This document shows, one piece after another, positions 1-5,711 of a DNA stretch of 9,568 nucleotides. The DNA comes from Lishizhenia sp033720595. Lineage in GTDB: Bacteria; Bacteroidota; Bacteroidia; Flavobacteriales_D; Crocinitomicaceae. The position numbers were made by a program, and so were the translations under genes. The stretch covers positions 1 to 9,568 of the forward strand of contig NZ_JAWWCF010000115.1 in assembly GCF_033720595.1 (NCBI RefSeq), given 5' to 3'. The notes under the pieces were generated by a model, which worked only from the letters and a program-made list of their open reading frames with translations, was not told the origin of the DNA and did not search any database. The number at the start of each line of letters is the position of its first letter. Position 1 is the stretch's first letter.

Positions 1-144
1 AACCTTGTTTATACATCGAGTATGGATACAAAAGGTAAGTTGGGACAATCACAAATTGATTTATCTCGCGTAGATGCCGGAATGTACATTGTGAAATTAG
101 GATCTTCAACAGGAGTTTATACAAAAGAAGTAGTGGTGAAATAA
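1..144 (+). CDS. C-terminal end of a T9SS-sorted secreted protein (5' end outside window)
   Basis: Frame 1 is open from the first base to a TAA at 142-144, giving 47 residues. They have the form of a type A T9SS C-terminal sorting domain: a YTSSMDTKG strand, then IDLSRVDAGMYIVKL, and a basic-hydrophobic end (KEVVVK). In this family the domain takes the exported protein through the type IX secretion pore, after which it is cleaved and the cargo is released or anchored at the cell surface. The functional part of the protein lies left of the window, so its activity cannot be stated. A strong terminator follows 21 bases after the stop, so this gene ends its transcription unit. Confidence 0.85.
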   Translation, partial: NLVYTSSMDTKGKLGQSQIDLSRVDAGMYIVKLGSSTGVYTKEVVVK

Positions 145-165
145 GACTTACTTTCTAAATAAATT

Positions 166-201
166 AAAAAAGGGGAATTGCAATGCAATTCCCCTTTTTT
201 T
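166..201 (+). terminator. Rho-independent terminator after the first T9SS gene
   Basis: The perfect inverted repeat AGGGGAATTGCA / TGCAATTCCCCT surrounds a single A. In practice it folds as a GGGGAATTG stem with a CAATG loop. An A-tract on the left and seven T on the right flank it. This is a classic intrinsic terminator for the gene ending at 144; the A-tract also gives it a T-run on the other strand. Confidence 0.9.
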
Positions 202-365
202 GATTTTATTACAAGTTCTAGAGGTTATTTTTTTCCCAAGCATGGAAATTTAATTCATGAAAAAGCACGTATTTAACTCTTGTTTTTTCAAGTCTTTGCT
301 AGTTGTTAATTTGTTCTATTTAGGAATGATTATTGCTTATAGAGGGGAACACTTAAATCAAAATC

Positions 366-1325
366 ATGAGAAAAATTTACATTATTCTTTCCAGTTGTAT
401 TTGTCTATCAGCCTTTGGACAAGTTCAGCATCAAGCCAATCAAATACAACCACAAGTAGGAGATAATTTTACAATGACATCCGTGGAGTTTAAAGTTCAA
501 GATACCAGCGGTCAAAATTTACTCTGGGATTACTCTAATTTGTCACAATTAAATCCCTCTATTTCTTATAGCTACCTACAGGGAGATACGAGTTTAAGCA
601 ATAATAATTTAAAGGTAGAATTCCCCAACTCCTTTCATCGAATTTATATCACCGACAGTACCATAGAAAAATTTTATTCGATATCTAACATAGAAGAAAG
701 GCATTATTCAAATCCTGAAACCACTCTTTTTTACCCCATGGCTTATGGAGATACAATGGAGGATGATTTTACCTATGTAGCTCAACAAGGTATGATCAAT
801 ATTTCTACCGTTGGTAGTTCAAAATTCATTGTTGATGGAGAGGGAACACTCATGCTCCCTCATGCCACCTATGATAATGTACTCAGAATAAAAATAGAGG
901 TTCATAAAACCCTCAATGTAATGGGAGATTTCTATGAATCCGAAGAGGTAATGTATTTATTTTATGCGCCTTTTATTCATGACTACTTACTGAAATTTAC
1001 ACAATCGAGTATAGATACTTTTTATGTAGAAGCAGGAAGAATGTTAATAGACAATTATGCGGGAATTGAAAAGGAGAATGACCATTTAATGAGAATTATT
1101 CCTAATCCTTTTGATGATCGAATCGAAGTGAGCAACTGGGGTAAAGAGGTCCAAAGTATATCTCTTTACACCATGCAGGGCTCTAGGGTCTATACAAACG
1201 ATTTACCAGCGTTTAATCAAAAGTTCATCGTGAATACTGATGATTTTCAAAAAGGGAGCTACCTACTTTGTTTGTTCAATAAAAGGGGAGAGCTCATTGA
1301 AAGAAAACGACTGATTAAAATTTGA
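366..1325 (+). CDS. Secreted protein with T9SS type A C-terminal sorting domain, function unknown
   Basis: 319 residues. The N-terminus is a Sec signal peptide: MRK, a hydrophobic stretch IYIILSSCICLSAF, and a likely cleavage site around AFG|Q at residues 19-20. Residues about 20-240 are a beta-rich region rich in S, T, N and aromatic residues that I do not recognise. Residues about 244-319 form a T9SS sorting domain: IIPNPFDDRIEV, then ISLYTMQGSRVY, then the FQKGSYLLCLF strand and the basic end ERKRLIKI. It should cross the inner membrane by Sec and the outer membrane by the type IX system. No catalytic motif is visible. The start is chosen because the signal peptide begins directly at this ATG. 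It has its own unit: a terminator precedes it at 166-201 and a weaker one follows at 1332-1361. An out-of-frame ATG reading at 257-466 overlaps it and is probably spurious. Confidence 0.85.
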   Translation: MRKIYIILSSCICLSAFGQVQHQANQIQPQVGDNFTMTSVEFKVQDTSGQNLLWDYSNLSQLNPSISYSYLQGDTSLSNNNLKVEFPNSFHRIYITDSTIEKFYSISNIEERHYSNPETTLFYPMAYGDTMEDDFTYVAQQGMINISTVGSSKFIVDGEGTLMLPHATYDNVLRIKIEVHKTLNVMGDFYESEEVMYLFYAPFIHDYLLKFTQSSIDTFYVEAGRMLIDNYAGIEKENDHLMRIIPNPFDDRIEVSNWGKEVQSISLYTMQGSRVYTNDLPAFNQKFIVNTDDFQKGSYLLCLFNKRGELIERKRLIKI

Positions 1326-1331
1326 TTGGAT

Positions 1332-1361
1332 AAAGGGGCTGCGATGATACAGTCCTTTTTT
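1332..1361 (+). terminator. Probable terminator between convergent genes
   Basis: AAAGGGGCTG (1332-1341) pairs with CAGTCCTTT (1350-1358) apart from one bulged G and a G-T pair. Six T follow at 1356-1361. It lies 6 bases after the stop of the T9SS gene and touches the stop codon of the convergent DUF3124 gene. The stem is imperfect, so termination may be partial. Confidence 0.6.
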
Positions 1362-1872
1362 ATTTCAAGTTAATTCCTTCTGTTCTAAATGAAATACCTT
1401 GTTGTCCTGAGGTAGATATCATCACTGATTCAAAATGGGGTAAATTTTCAGGTGTATACCATTCAAAAATGAAATTACCTCCGGTACCCCCTAATTGTTC
1501 TTTTTCATTTATTACTATTTCCAAGGTTTCAAGCGGACCCATACCTACAGGATAATCAAAATAGGTGTGAACCGGATTTCCTTTGGTGTCGTGATAAATT
1601 GCTTTGGTAATGAACAAACTATCATTTAAATTAAGATTACGCATACTCACCGTGGCAGTTAAGTCGTGTGTCCTATGCTCGGTTTGAGAATAGATACTTG
1701 AATAAACAGAGAGATGTGTTGTACCATGCAGTAAAGTACTGTCCATTTTATTCAAGTGGACCCTCTTTTTCTCGAAATGAATAGATTTAGGCTCCTTGTT
1801 TTTCTGGGGCGCTTCACAAGATAAAGTAGCAACAGAAAAAAGTAAGAGTGATAGATGAAATTTCGTAACCAT
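1360..1872 (-). CDS. DUF3124 family lipoprotein
   Basis: 170 residues. A lipoprotein signal is clear: MVTKFHLSLLLFSVATLSC, with the lipobox TLS-C and Cys19 as the lipidated residue. The mature protein begins with a charged linker (about 20-45). Residues about 50-167 match what I know of the DUF3124 domain: HLSVYSSIY, DLTATVSMRNLN, AIYHDTKGNPV, VGMGPLETLEIVI, GGTGGNFIFEW at 128-138 and STSGQQGISF at 153-162. The function of DUF3124 is unknown; these proteins are small envelope proteins. No obvious surface-export signal (a K/D/E-rich stretch just after Cys) is seen, so periplasmic or outer-membrane inner-leaflet anchoring is as likely as surface display. It stands alone: the gene to its left is convergent and the next gene on its strand, cysN, ends in a terminator more than 190 bases upstream. 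Confidence 0.85.
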   Translation of the reverse strand: MVTKFHLSLLLFSVATLSCEAPQKNKEPKSIHFEKKRVHLNKMDSTLLHGTTHLSVYSSIYSQTEHRTHDLTATVSMRNLNLNDSLFITKAIYHDTKGNPVHTYFDYPVGMGPLETLEIVINEKEQLGGTGGNFIFEWYTPENLPHFESVMISTSGQQGISFRTEGINLK

Positions 1873-1925
1873 GGTGTTTTGAACTTTTTCTAAAGTTAGA
1901 GATTAATCCATTAATTTGTTTCTAA

Positions 1926-1956
1926 TTGTAAGGGTTTTGGAAAAATATTAGCTTTG
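1926..1956 (+). promoter_or_regulatory. Bacteroidota-type housekeeping promoter candidate pointing right
   Basis: TTG at 1926-1928, a 20-base spacer and TAGCTTTG at 1949-1956 fit the known Bacteroidota sigma-A consensus (TTG, about 19-20 bases, TAnnTTTG) without a mismatch. No protein gene follows on the plus strand. The first possible transcript would start near 1962 and meet the palindromic terminator at 2066. It lies in the gap upstream of the DUF3124 gene but on the opposite strand. Confidence 0.5.
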
Positions 1957-1961
1957 TTGCA

Positions 1962-2097
1962 CAATTAACGTATACAGTCCATTCCACGCGTGAATTTTAA
2001 AATACATCCTCGTATATAGATCATTATCATCTCTTTCAAGAGATTTTAATTCAACAATAACTACAAAAAGCACACATGTACATGTGTGCTTTTGTTA
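1962..2097 (+). ncRNA. Candidate small RNA between a promoter match and a terminator
   Basis: The stretch between the promoter match (1926-1956) and the palindromic hairpin (2066-2093) has no plausible reading frame. It contains an internal perfect hairpin, ATCTCTT / AAGAGAT, at 2029-2044, followed by four T, and ends in the AAAAGCACACATGT / ACATGTGTGCTTTT hairpin with a short T-run (four T, then G). A transcript of about 135 bases is expected if the promoter works. I do not recognise an RNA family. The boundaries are inferred from sites only. The alternative is that the region is just the gap between two minus-strand genes and the promoter match is chance. Confidence 0.3.
2065..2093 (-). terminator. 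Terminator of the cys operon (perfect 28-base palindrome)
   Basis: AAAAGCACACATGT followed directly by ACATGTGTGCTTTT is a perfect inverted repeat. Read on the minus strand it lies 55 bases after the cysN stop and ends in five T, as expected for an intrinsic terminator. On the plus strand it ends in four T, so it can work in both directions. Confidence 0.85.
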
Positions 2098-2148
2098 AAT
2101 AAAACTAAAATGGATTTAGGTTAGTTAGGAAAGGAGGATATTTTAATG

Positions 2149-3399
2149 CTAAGCTTGAACAAAACCTACACCAACTGTATGGTTGGTCGTGTTGTCAATC
2201 AGTATAAATGAGCCATTAGTGCGGTGATCCTTATAAGGGTCACAGTAAATTTCCTTATTCAATTTTAGTTTAATAAGCGTGATGTCGTTCATTTCAACGC
2301 TTTTAACTTCTTGTTCCGTACCGCTGAAATCTGTTTTTATTTTGCTCTCAATTTCACTCACCATGGCCAGAACCTTGTTCACACCATGTTGTAATGTGTA
2401 TTTGTTGCGAATCTCCATGGTTTTATTGTCCATCCAACAAACGATAGCTTCTACCTCTTTTGTTAATTGAGGTACTTCTTCTGCTTTTACAAGCATATCT
2501 CCTCTACTTAAATTAATTTCATCTTCTAAAGTGATGGAGACGGAAGATCTACTTACAGCAGTTTGGTACTTTTCGTTGTAGAAATAGATATCCTTAATAC
2601 TTGATTTTTGAAGAGAGGGTAGAGCAACAACTTCATCACCGGTCTGTAAATCTCCACCATAGACTTTTCCTGCGTAGGCTCTAAAATCATGGTATTCTTC
2701 AGTTTTTGGACGTATTACCATTTGTACAGGGAATCTTGGTTTTCCAGTATCGTAAACCTTTTCTTGTGTTAATGATTCTAAATGATCCAGAACAGTGAGA
2801 CCTTGGTACCAAGGCATTTCTGTAGAATGGTGTACTACATTGTCACCGTGTAAAGCACTTACTGGTATGAAGCTGATATTCTGTCCTTCATATTCACCTT
2901 GATTGCTTAGTGTTCTAAAGTCGTTTTTAATCTTTTCAAATACCTCTTGAGAATATGCTACCAAATCCATTTTATTAATGGCGACCACTATATCTTTTAT
3001 ACGCAATAGGTTATTGATAAAGAAGTGTCTTTTGGTTTGTTCTGTTACACCTTTTCTTGCGTCTATGAGGATAATGGATGCTTGCGAAGTCGATGCACCT
3101 GTCACCATGTTACGAGTATATTCTACATGACCTGGAGTGTCCGCTATAATGTAACTCTTATGAGGTGTCGAGAAATAAATATGGGCCACATCTATGGTGA
3201 TTCCTTGTTCACGTTCAGCAACTAGTCCATCGGTAGCTAAAGAGAAATCTAAATAATCATACCCTTTTTGTTGACTAGTTTTTTCTATGGCTTCCAGTTT
3301 ATCCTGAGTCAGCGATTGCGTGTCGTACAATATCCTACCTATTAAGGTACTTTTTCCATCGTCTACGCTACCTGCAGTAGCTATTTTTAATACTTCCAT
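2149..3399 (-). CDS. cysN: Sulfate adenylyltransferase large (GTPase) subunit CysN
   Basis: 416 residues. With CysD it makes adenosine 5'-phosphosulfate (APS) and pyrophosphate from sulfate and ATP, driven by GTP hydrolysis, the first step of sulfate assimilation in the cytoplasm. All translation-factor-type GTPase motifs are visible: P-loop GSVDDGKST (10-18), switch I region EREQGITID (62-70), DTPGH (87-91), NKMD (142-145) and SAL (181-183). The remainder fits the two beta-barrel domains of CysN. There is no APS kinase extension of the CysNC type, and the length is that of a stand-alone CysN. It follows cysD by 20 bases and is the last gene of the operon. Confidence 0.97.
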   Translation of the reverse strand: MEVLKIATAGSVDDGKSTLIGRILYDTQSLTQDKLEAIEKTSQQKGYDYLDFSLATDGLVAEREQGITIDVAHIYFSTPHKSYIIADTPGHVEYTRNMVTGASTSQASIILIDARKGVTEQTKRHFFINNLLRIKDIVVAINKMDLVAYSQEVFEKIKNDFRTLSNQGEYEGQNISFIPVSALHGDNVVHHSTEMPWYQGLTVLDHLESLTQEKVYDTGKPRFPVQMVIRPKTEEYHDFRAYAGKVYGGDLQTGDEVVALPSLQKSSIKDIYFYNEKYQTAVSRSSVSITLEDEINLSRGDMLVKAEEVPQLTKEVEAIVCWMDNKTMEIRNKYTLQHGVNKVLAMVSEIESKIKTDFSGTEQEVKSVEMNDITLIKLKLNKEIYCDPYKDHRTNGSFILIDNTTNHTVGVGFVQA

Positions 3400-3419
3400 G
3401 TTTCTGTTCTTGGGATTTT

Positions 3420-4322
3420 TTAGAAATATCCTTGTTGCTTTCTTTTTTCCATTGCAGCCTCAGAGCGCTTGTCGTCTATTCTGGCACCGCGTTCTGATAG
3501 GGTAGAGCGTCTTATTTCTTCGACCACTTCATCTATTCCTGTGGCCTTAGATAAAACGGCAGAAGTACAACTCATATCTCCAACAGTTCTAAACCTTACC
3601 ATGCGTTCTTCGACCACTTCATCGTGGTCTCGATATACTTTGTCATCGTCATAAGACCAGATAAAACCATCCCTGAGAAACACCTTGCGTTTGTGGGCGA
3701 AATAAATGGATGGAATTTCTATTTTTTCATTTCTTATATAGGACCAAACATCTAATTCTGTCCAGTTGGAAATAGGGAAGACCCTAACGTTTTGTCCGAG
3801 TTCAATTTGACCATTTAAAAGATCAAATAACTCAGGACGTTGGTTCTTTTCATCCCACTGTCCAAAGTCATCTCTCACAGAAAATATACGCTCCTTGGCT
3901 CTGGCTTTCTCCTCATCTCTCCTGGCTCCTCCGATACAAGCATCAAACTTAAATTCCTCTATGGCATCCAGAAGGGTTGTTGTCTGCAATACATTACGGG
4001 ATGCATACTTTCCTTGCTCTTCAATGACTTTTCCTTCATTTATAGCGTCCTGTACATTTCTAACGATGAGTTCTACGCCTAATTCTTTTACTAGAGCATC
4101 TCTAAATGCAATAGTTTCTGGAAAATTATGTCCGGTGTCGACGTGTAAAAGAGGAAAAGGGATTTTTCCGGGATAAAAAGCTTTTTGAGCCAGCCGTACA
4201 AGGGTTATAGAATCTTTACCACCCGAGAATAAAAGCACTGGTCGTTCAAATTGTGCGGCCACCTCCCGTAAGATGTAAATGGCCTCATTTTCTAATGGAT
4301 TAATATTTTGAGTTGTTTTCAT
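3420..4322 (-). CDS. cysD: Sulfate adenylyltransferase small subunit CysD
   Basis: 300 residues, close to the usual length of about 302. This subunit carries the adenylyl-transfer active site of ATP sulfurylase. The PP-loop SGGKDS is at residues 33-38 in VLLFSGGKDSITLVRLA, followed by HVDTGHNFPET and the GGARRDEEKARAKER segment typical of CysD. The C-terminus, RGARIDDKRSEAAMEKRKQQGYF-like, is also characteristic (residues about 278-300). Only 5 bases separate it from cysH upstream and 20 bases from cysN downstream, so it is co-transcribed with its partner subunit. Confidence 0.97.
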   Translation of the reverse strand: MKTTQNINPLENEAIYILREVAAQFERPVLLFSGGKDSITLVRLAQKAFYPGKIPFPLLHVDTGHNFPETIAFRDALVKELGVELIVRNVQDAINEGKVIEEQGKYASRNVLQTTTLLDAIEEFKFDACIGGARRDEEKARAKERIFSVRDDFGQWDEKNQRPELFDLLNGQIELGQNVRVFPISNWTELDVWSYIRNEKIEIPSIYFAHKRKVFLRDGFIWSYDDDKVYRDHDEVVEERMVRFRTVGDMSCTSAVLSKATGIDEVVEEIRRSTLSERGARIDDKRSEAAMEKRKQQGYF

Positions 4323-4327
4323 TTTCC

Positions 4328-4951
4328 TTATTTATGTATTCCGCACTCTCTATTACTTAATAGTTTTGTTGGATCATAGTAACGCTCCTCGTTAGGCAGG
4401 TCGTGTATTTCAAGGTAGTTGTTAAGTTCCTGGTCTGACCAATGGTAGAAGGGACTCACTTTAAGCACACCATCTGCCGATACACTTAGGATATCTAAAG
4501 TATCGCGCAATGCAGTTTGTCCTTTTCTCAAGTTCGTAAACCATACATCAGGTTGATGTTCTTCCATAGCTCTGCGGAAAGGTTCTAACTTTACTTGTTC
4601 ACTGAATAAGCTGTGTTTAGGATCTTCTAAACCAGGAATACCGAGTACCACATTTCTGTGTGCAGCGCTTTGTCTGGGGACGTATAATTGAATGTTGAGC
4701 TTCAATTTTGAAATCAATTCTTCGGCGTGTAAATAAGTGTAAGATGTGTTATAACCTGTATCACACCAAATAACTTTTAGGTCATTTTCTACACGAGTAC
4801 ATGCATGAAGTATGGCAGCTTCGTAAGGTCTAAAGTTTGTTGTAATAACCGGTTTTTTGGCATTTTCTAGCGCCCAAGTCACGATTTCTTGGGGCGACTG
4901 GGTCCTTAGTTTCTGATTGATCTCTGTTATATTCATATTTATTTTCCCCAT
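4328..4951 (-). CDS. cysH: Phosphoadenosine phosphosulfate (PAPS) reductase CysH
   Basis: 207 residues. It reduces PAPS to sulfite and adenosine 3',5'-bisphosphate using thioredoxin or glutaredoxin. Visible family segments are TTNFRPYEAAILHA (nucleotide-binding loop), IWCDTGYNTSYTY, WFTNLRKGQTALRDTLD and the C-terminal ECGIH with catalytic Cys203. The paired cysteines (CC and CxxC) that bind the [4Fe-4S] cluster in APS reductases are absent; the corresponding segment reads KLEPFRRAM. PAPS rather than APS is therefore the inferred substrate, which requires an APS kinase not present here. The first ATG overlaps the end of the DUF2061 gene by 13 bases. A second ATG at 4936 (Met6) lies 2 bases after that stop behind an A-rich stretch and is an equally good start. 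Confidence 0.93.
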   Translation of the reverse strand: MGKINMNITEINQKLRTQSPQEIVTWALENAKKPVITTNFRPYEAAILHACTRVENDLKVIWCDTGYNTSYTYLHAEELISKLKLNIQLYVPRQSAAHRNVVLGIPGLEDPKHSLFSEQVKLEPFRRAMEEHQPDVWFTNLRKGQTALRDTLDILSVSADGVLKVSPFYHWSDQELNNYLEIHDLPNEERYYDPTKLLSNRECGIHK

Positions 4952-5187
4952 TTAATATTGTTCCATGCTCGTTCGTGAAAGAAGTACAAGAACATTTTAG
5001 TGACTAATTCTATTGCTCCTATGCTGAAGGCTATTGCCAATCGTCCTGTAAGTAAGAAGGAGATAAGGATGGTGTCAAATGTTCCAACCGTCCTCCAACT
5101 AATTGTTTTGGCTAAGCTTCGTTTAAGTTGATCTTTGGGTAAAGAAGCTTCATGATTGTTTACTTGCATGTTTTTTTCTGTATCCAT
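4939..5187 (-). CDS. DUF2061 small membrane protein, first gene of the cys operon
   Basis: 82 residues. A polar N-terminus (1-24) is followed by the DUF2061 core: RSLAKTISWRTVGTFDTILISFLLTG, a second hydrophobic stretch LAIAFSIGAIELVTKMFLYFF and the conserved HERAWNNIKWG end. Two closely spaced membrane helices are likely (about 32-49 and 51-70). Biochemical function is unknown. DUF2061 genes are known to me beside sulfate assimilation genes in Bacteroidota, and the overlap with cysH implies translational coupling. A role in sulfate or sulfite entry, or in assembly of a membrane partner, is only a guess. ATG at 5187 is used; Met7 (5169) is an alternative. Confidence 0.88.
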   Translation of the reverse strand: MDTEKNMQVNNHEASLPKDQLKRSLAKTISWRTVGTFDTILISFLLTGRLAIAFSIGAIELVTKMFLYFFHERAWNNIKWGK

Positions 5188-5232
5188 TCTGTCGTTTCAT
5201 TCATGTTAAAAATTGGGCAATAGTATGGCCGT

Positions 5233-5249
5233 ACGTGAGTTTCTCACGT
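5233..5249 (-). other. Perfect hairpin in the cys leader
   Basis: ACGTGAG / CTCACGT with a three-base loop, 46 bases upstream of the DUF2061 start codon. It is the strongest short stem of the leader. No T-run follows, so it is not a terminator by itself. It could be an RNA structure near the start site or a DNA operator. Confidence 0.5.
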
Positions 5250-5329
5250 TTAGAATTTATACCTAATTTATCGTCTTATTAATCTAATTTTGAAGGGTAG
5301 AATTGATCTACATTAAGCGTGCGCGTTGA

Positions 5330-5389
5330 TTAATGAGTGCAGCAATTCTTCCTAAAGAAATAAGTAGAATCCTAAAGCTTTTTATACAT
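5330..5389 (-). other. Cys-codon leader reading frame, interrupted by TAG
   Basis: From ATG at 5389 the frame reads MYKKL, a TAG stop, then DSTYFFRKNCCTH and TAA (20 codons in total). The tandem TGC TGC codons are at 5339-5344, three codons before the end, and the TAA lies inside the next hairpin. Tandem Cys codons ahead of cysteine or sulfate genes are what a cysteine-sensing leader peptide would show. The in-frame TAG at codon 6 means the whole frame is not translated as it stands. I see no other ATG, GTG or TTG start between TAG and the Cys codons. Confidence 0.3.
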
Positions 5390-5431
5390 ACCGTTGCCTT
5401 ATATTTTTAGTTTTCTTCTTGAATTTCGGGG

Positions 5432-5464
5432 TAAATATAAATTGAAAAAAAAGAACTATCCAAA
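5432..5464 (-). promoter_or_regulatory. Promoter candidate of the cys operon
   Basis: On the minus strand TTTG (5464-5461) is followed by 21 bases and TATATTTA (5439-5432), one mismatch from TAnnTTTG. The upstream element itself overlaps a perfect TAAATTTG (5468-5461), which could be an alternative -7 element but has no TTG at the right distance. Transcription would start near 5425, 36 bases before the leader ATG. Of the two, the first arrangement has the better spacing. Confidence 0.4.
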
Positions 5465-5520
5465 TTTATCATTGTTAATTTTATATTCTGTACGCCTTTG
5501 TAAATAGTATATCCCATAAA

Positions 5521-5577
5521 GTTGGTAGGTTTTATAGGTGTTGTAGGTTTGTTTGAGTGTTGTGATTTTTTTTGAGT
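5521..5577 (+). repeat. Three degenerate 19-base tandem units
   Basis: Units start at 5521, 5540 and 5559, each with GTTG and ending in GT. Units 2 and 3 agree at 15 of 19 positions; unit 1 agrees with unit 2 at 11. The strand is strongly G+T biased and runs into two T-tracts (5566-5573 and 5577-5584). It lies 60-120 bases upstream of the cys promoter candidate. TTG (5522-5524) and TAGGTTTG (5544-5551), 19 bases apart, also match a plus-strand promoter. Confidence 0.45.
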
Positions 5578-5647
5578 TTTTTTTAAAACAGAAATGAAAT
5601 TGAAGTAAAGGGTAGTGTAGTGGAGTTGAAAATGAAATTAAATCAAC

Positions 5648-5676
5648 AAAAAAAATCCCTCATTTTAAATGAAGGA
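5648..5676 (-). terminator. Terminator of the four-helix-bundle protein gene
   Basis: On the minus strand TCCTTCATTT pairs with AAATGAGGGA (one G-T pair), followed by eight T. It lies 36 bases after the stop codon of the gene at 5712-6320. Clear intrinsic terminator in this direction; there is no T-run in the other direction. Confidence 0.85.
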
Positions 5677-5711
5677 CTTCTGTTCAGTTTGAAAATTCTA
5701 AGTATTAAAAA

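Larger units (their letters stand above)
5188..5431 (-). promoter_or_regulatory. Long leader region of the cys operon, attenuator-like
   Basis: About 240 bases separate the promoter candidate from the first operon gene. In transcript order (high to low coordinates) the leader has: a short reading frame ending in tandem Cys codons (5330-5389); a stem CTCATTAA / TTAATGTAG at 5308-5337 that includes that frame's stop codon; a stem GTAGA / TCTAC at 5297-5311 sharing bases with it, so the two exclude each other; and a 7-bp hairpin at 5233-5249. No T-run directly follows a strong stem, so translational rather than transcriptional control would be expected. I do not recognise a SAM riboswitch or other named element. 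The function is inferred from layout only. Confidence 0.4.

Noticed and set aside
257..466. 69-residue plus-strand frame with a hydrophobic start
   Set aside because: It overlaps the signal-peptide region of the T9SS gene by 101 bases in another frame, and its second half is low-complexity S/T/Q sequence that mirrors that gene.
3943..3955. TAAGTTTG promoter-like octamer on the minus strand within cysD
   Set aside because: No properly spaced TTG and it lies inside a tightly packed operon; AT-rich DNA yields such matches by chance.
3840..4176. Plus-strand frames opposite cysD
   Set aside because: Antisense to the strongly conserved cysD sequence, with no independent support.
5333..5410. Plus-strand frame of 25 codons (MSAAILPKEISRILKLF...) in the cys leader
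   Set aside because: It is antisense to the leader, has no promoter match just upstream and no family I know; chance in AT-rich DNA is more likely.
5188..5431. SAM-I, SAM-II or other known sulfur riboswitch
   Set aside because: I could not find the conserved core sequences of the SAM families on the minus strand; only small local stems are visible.
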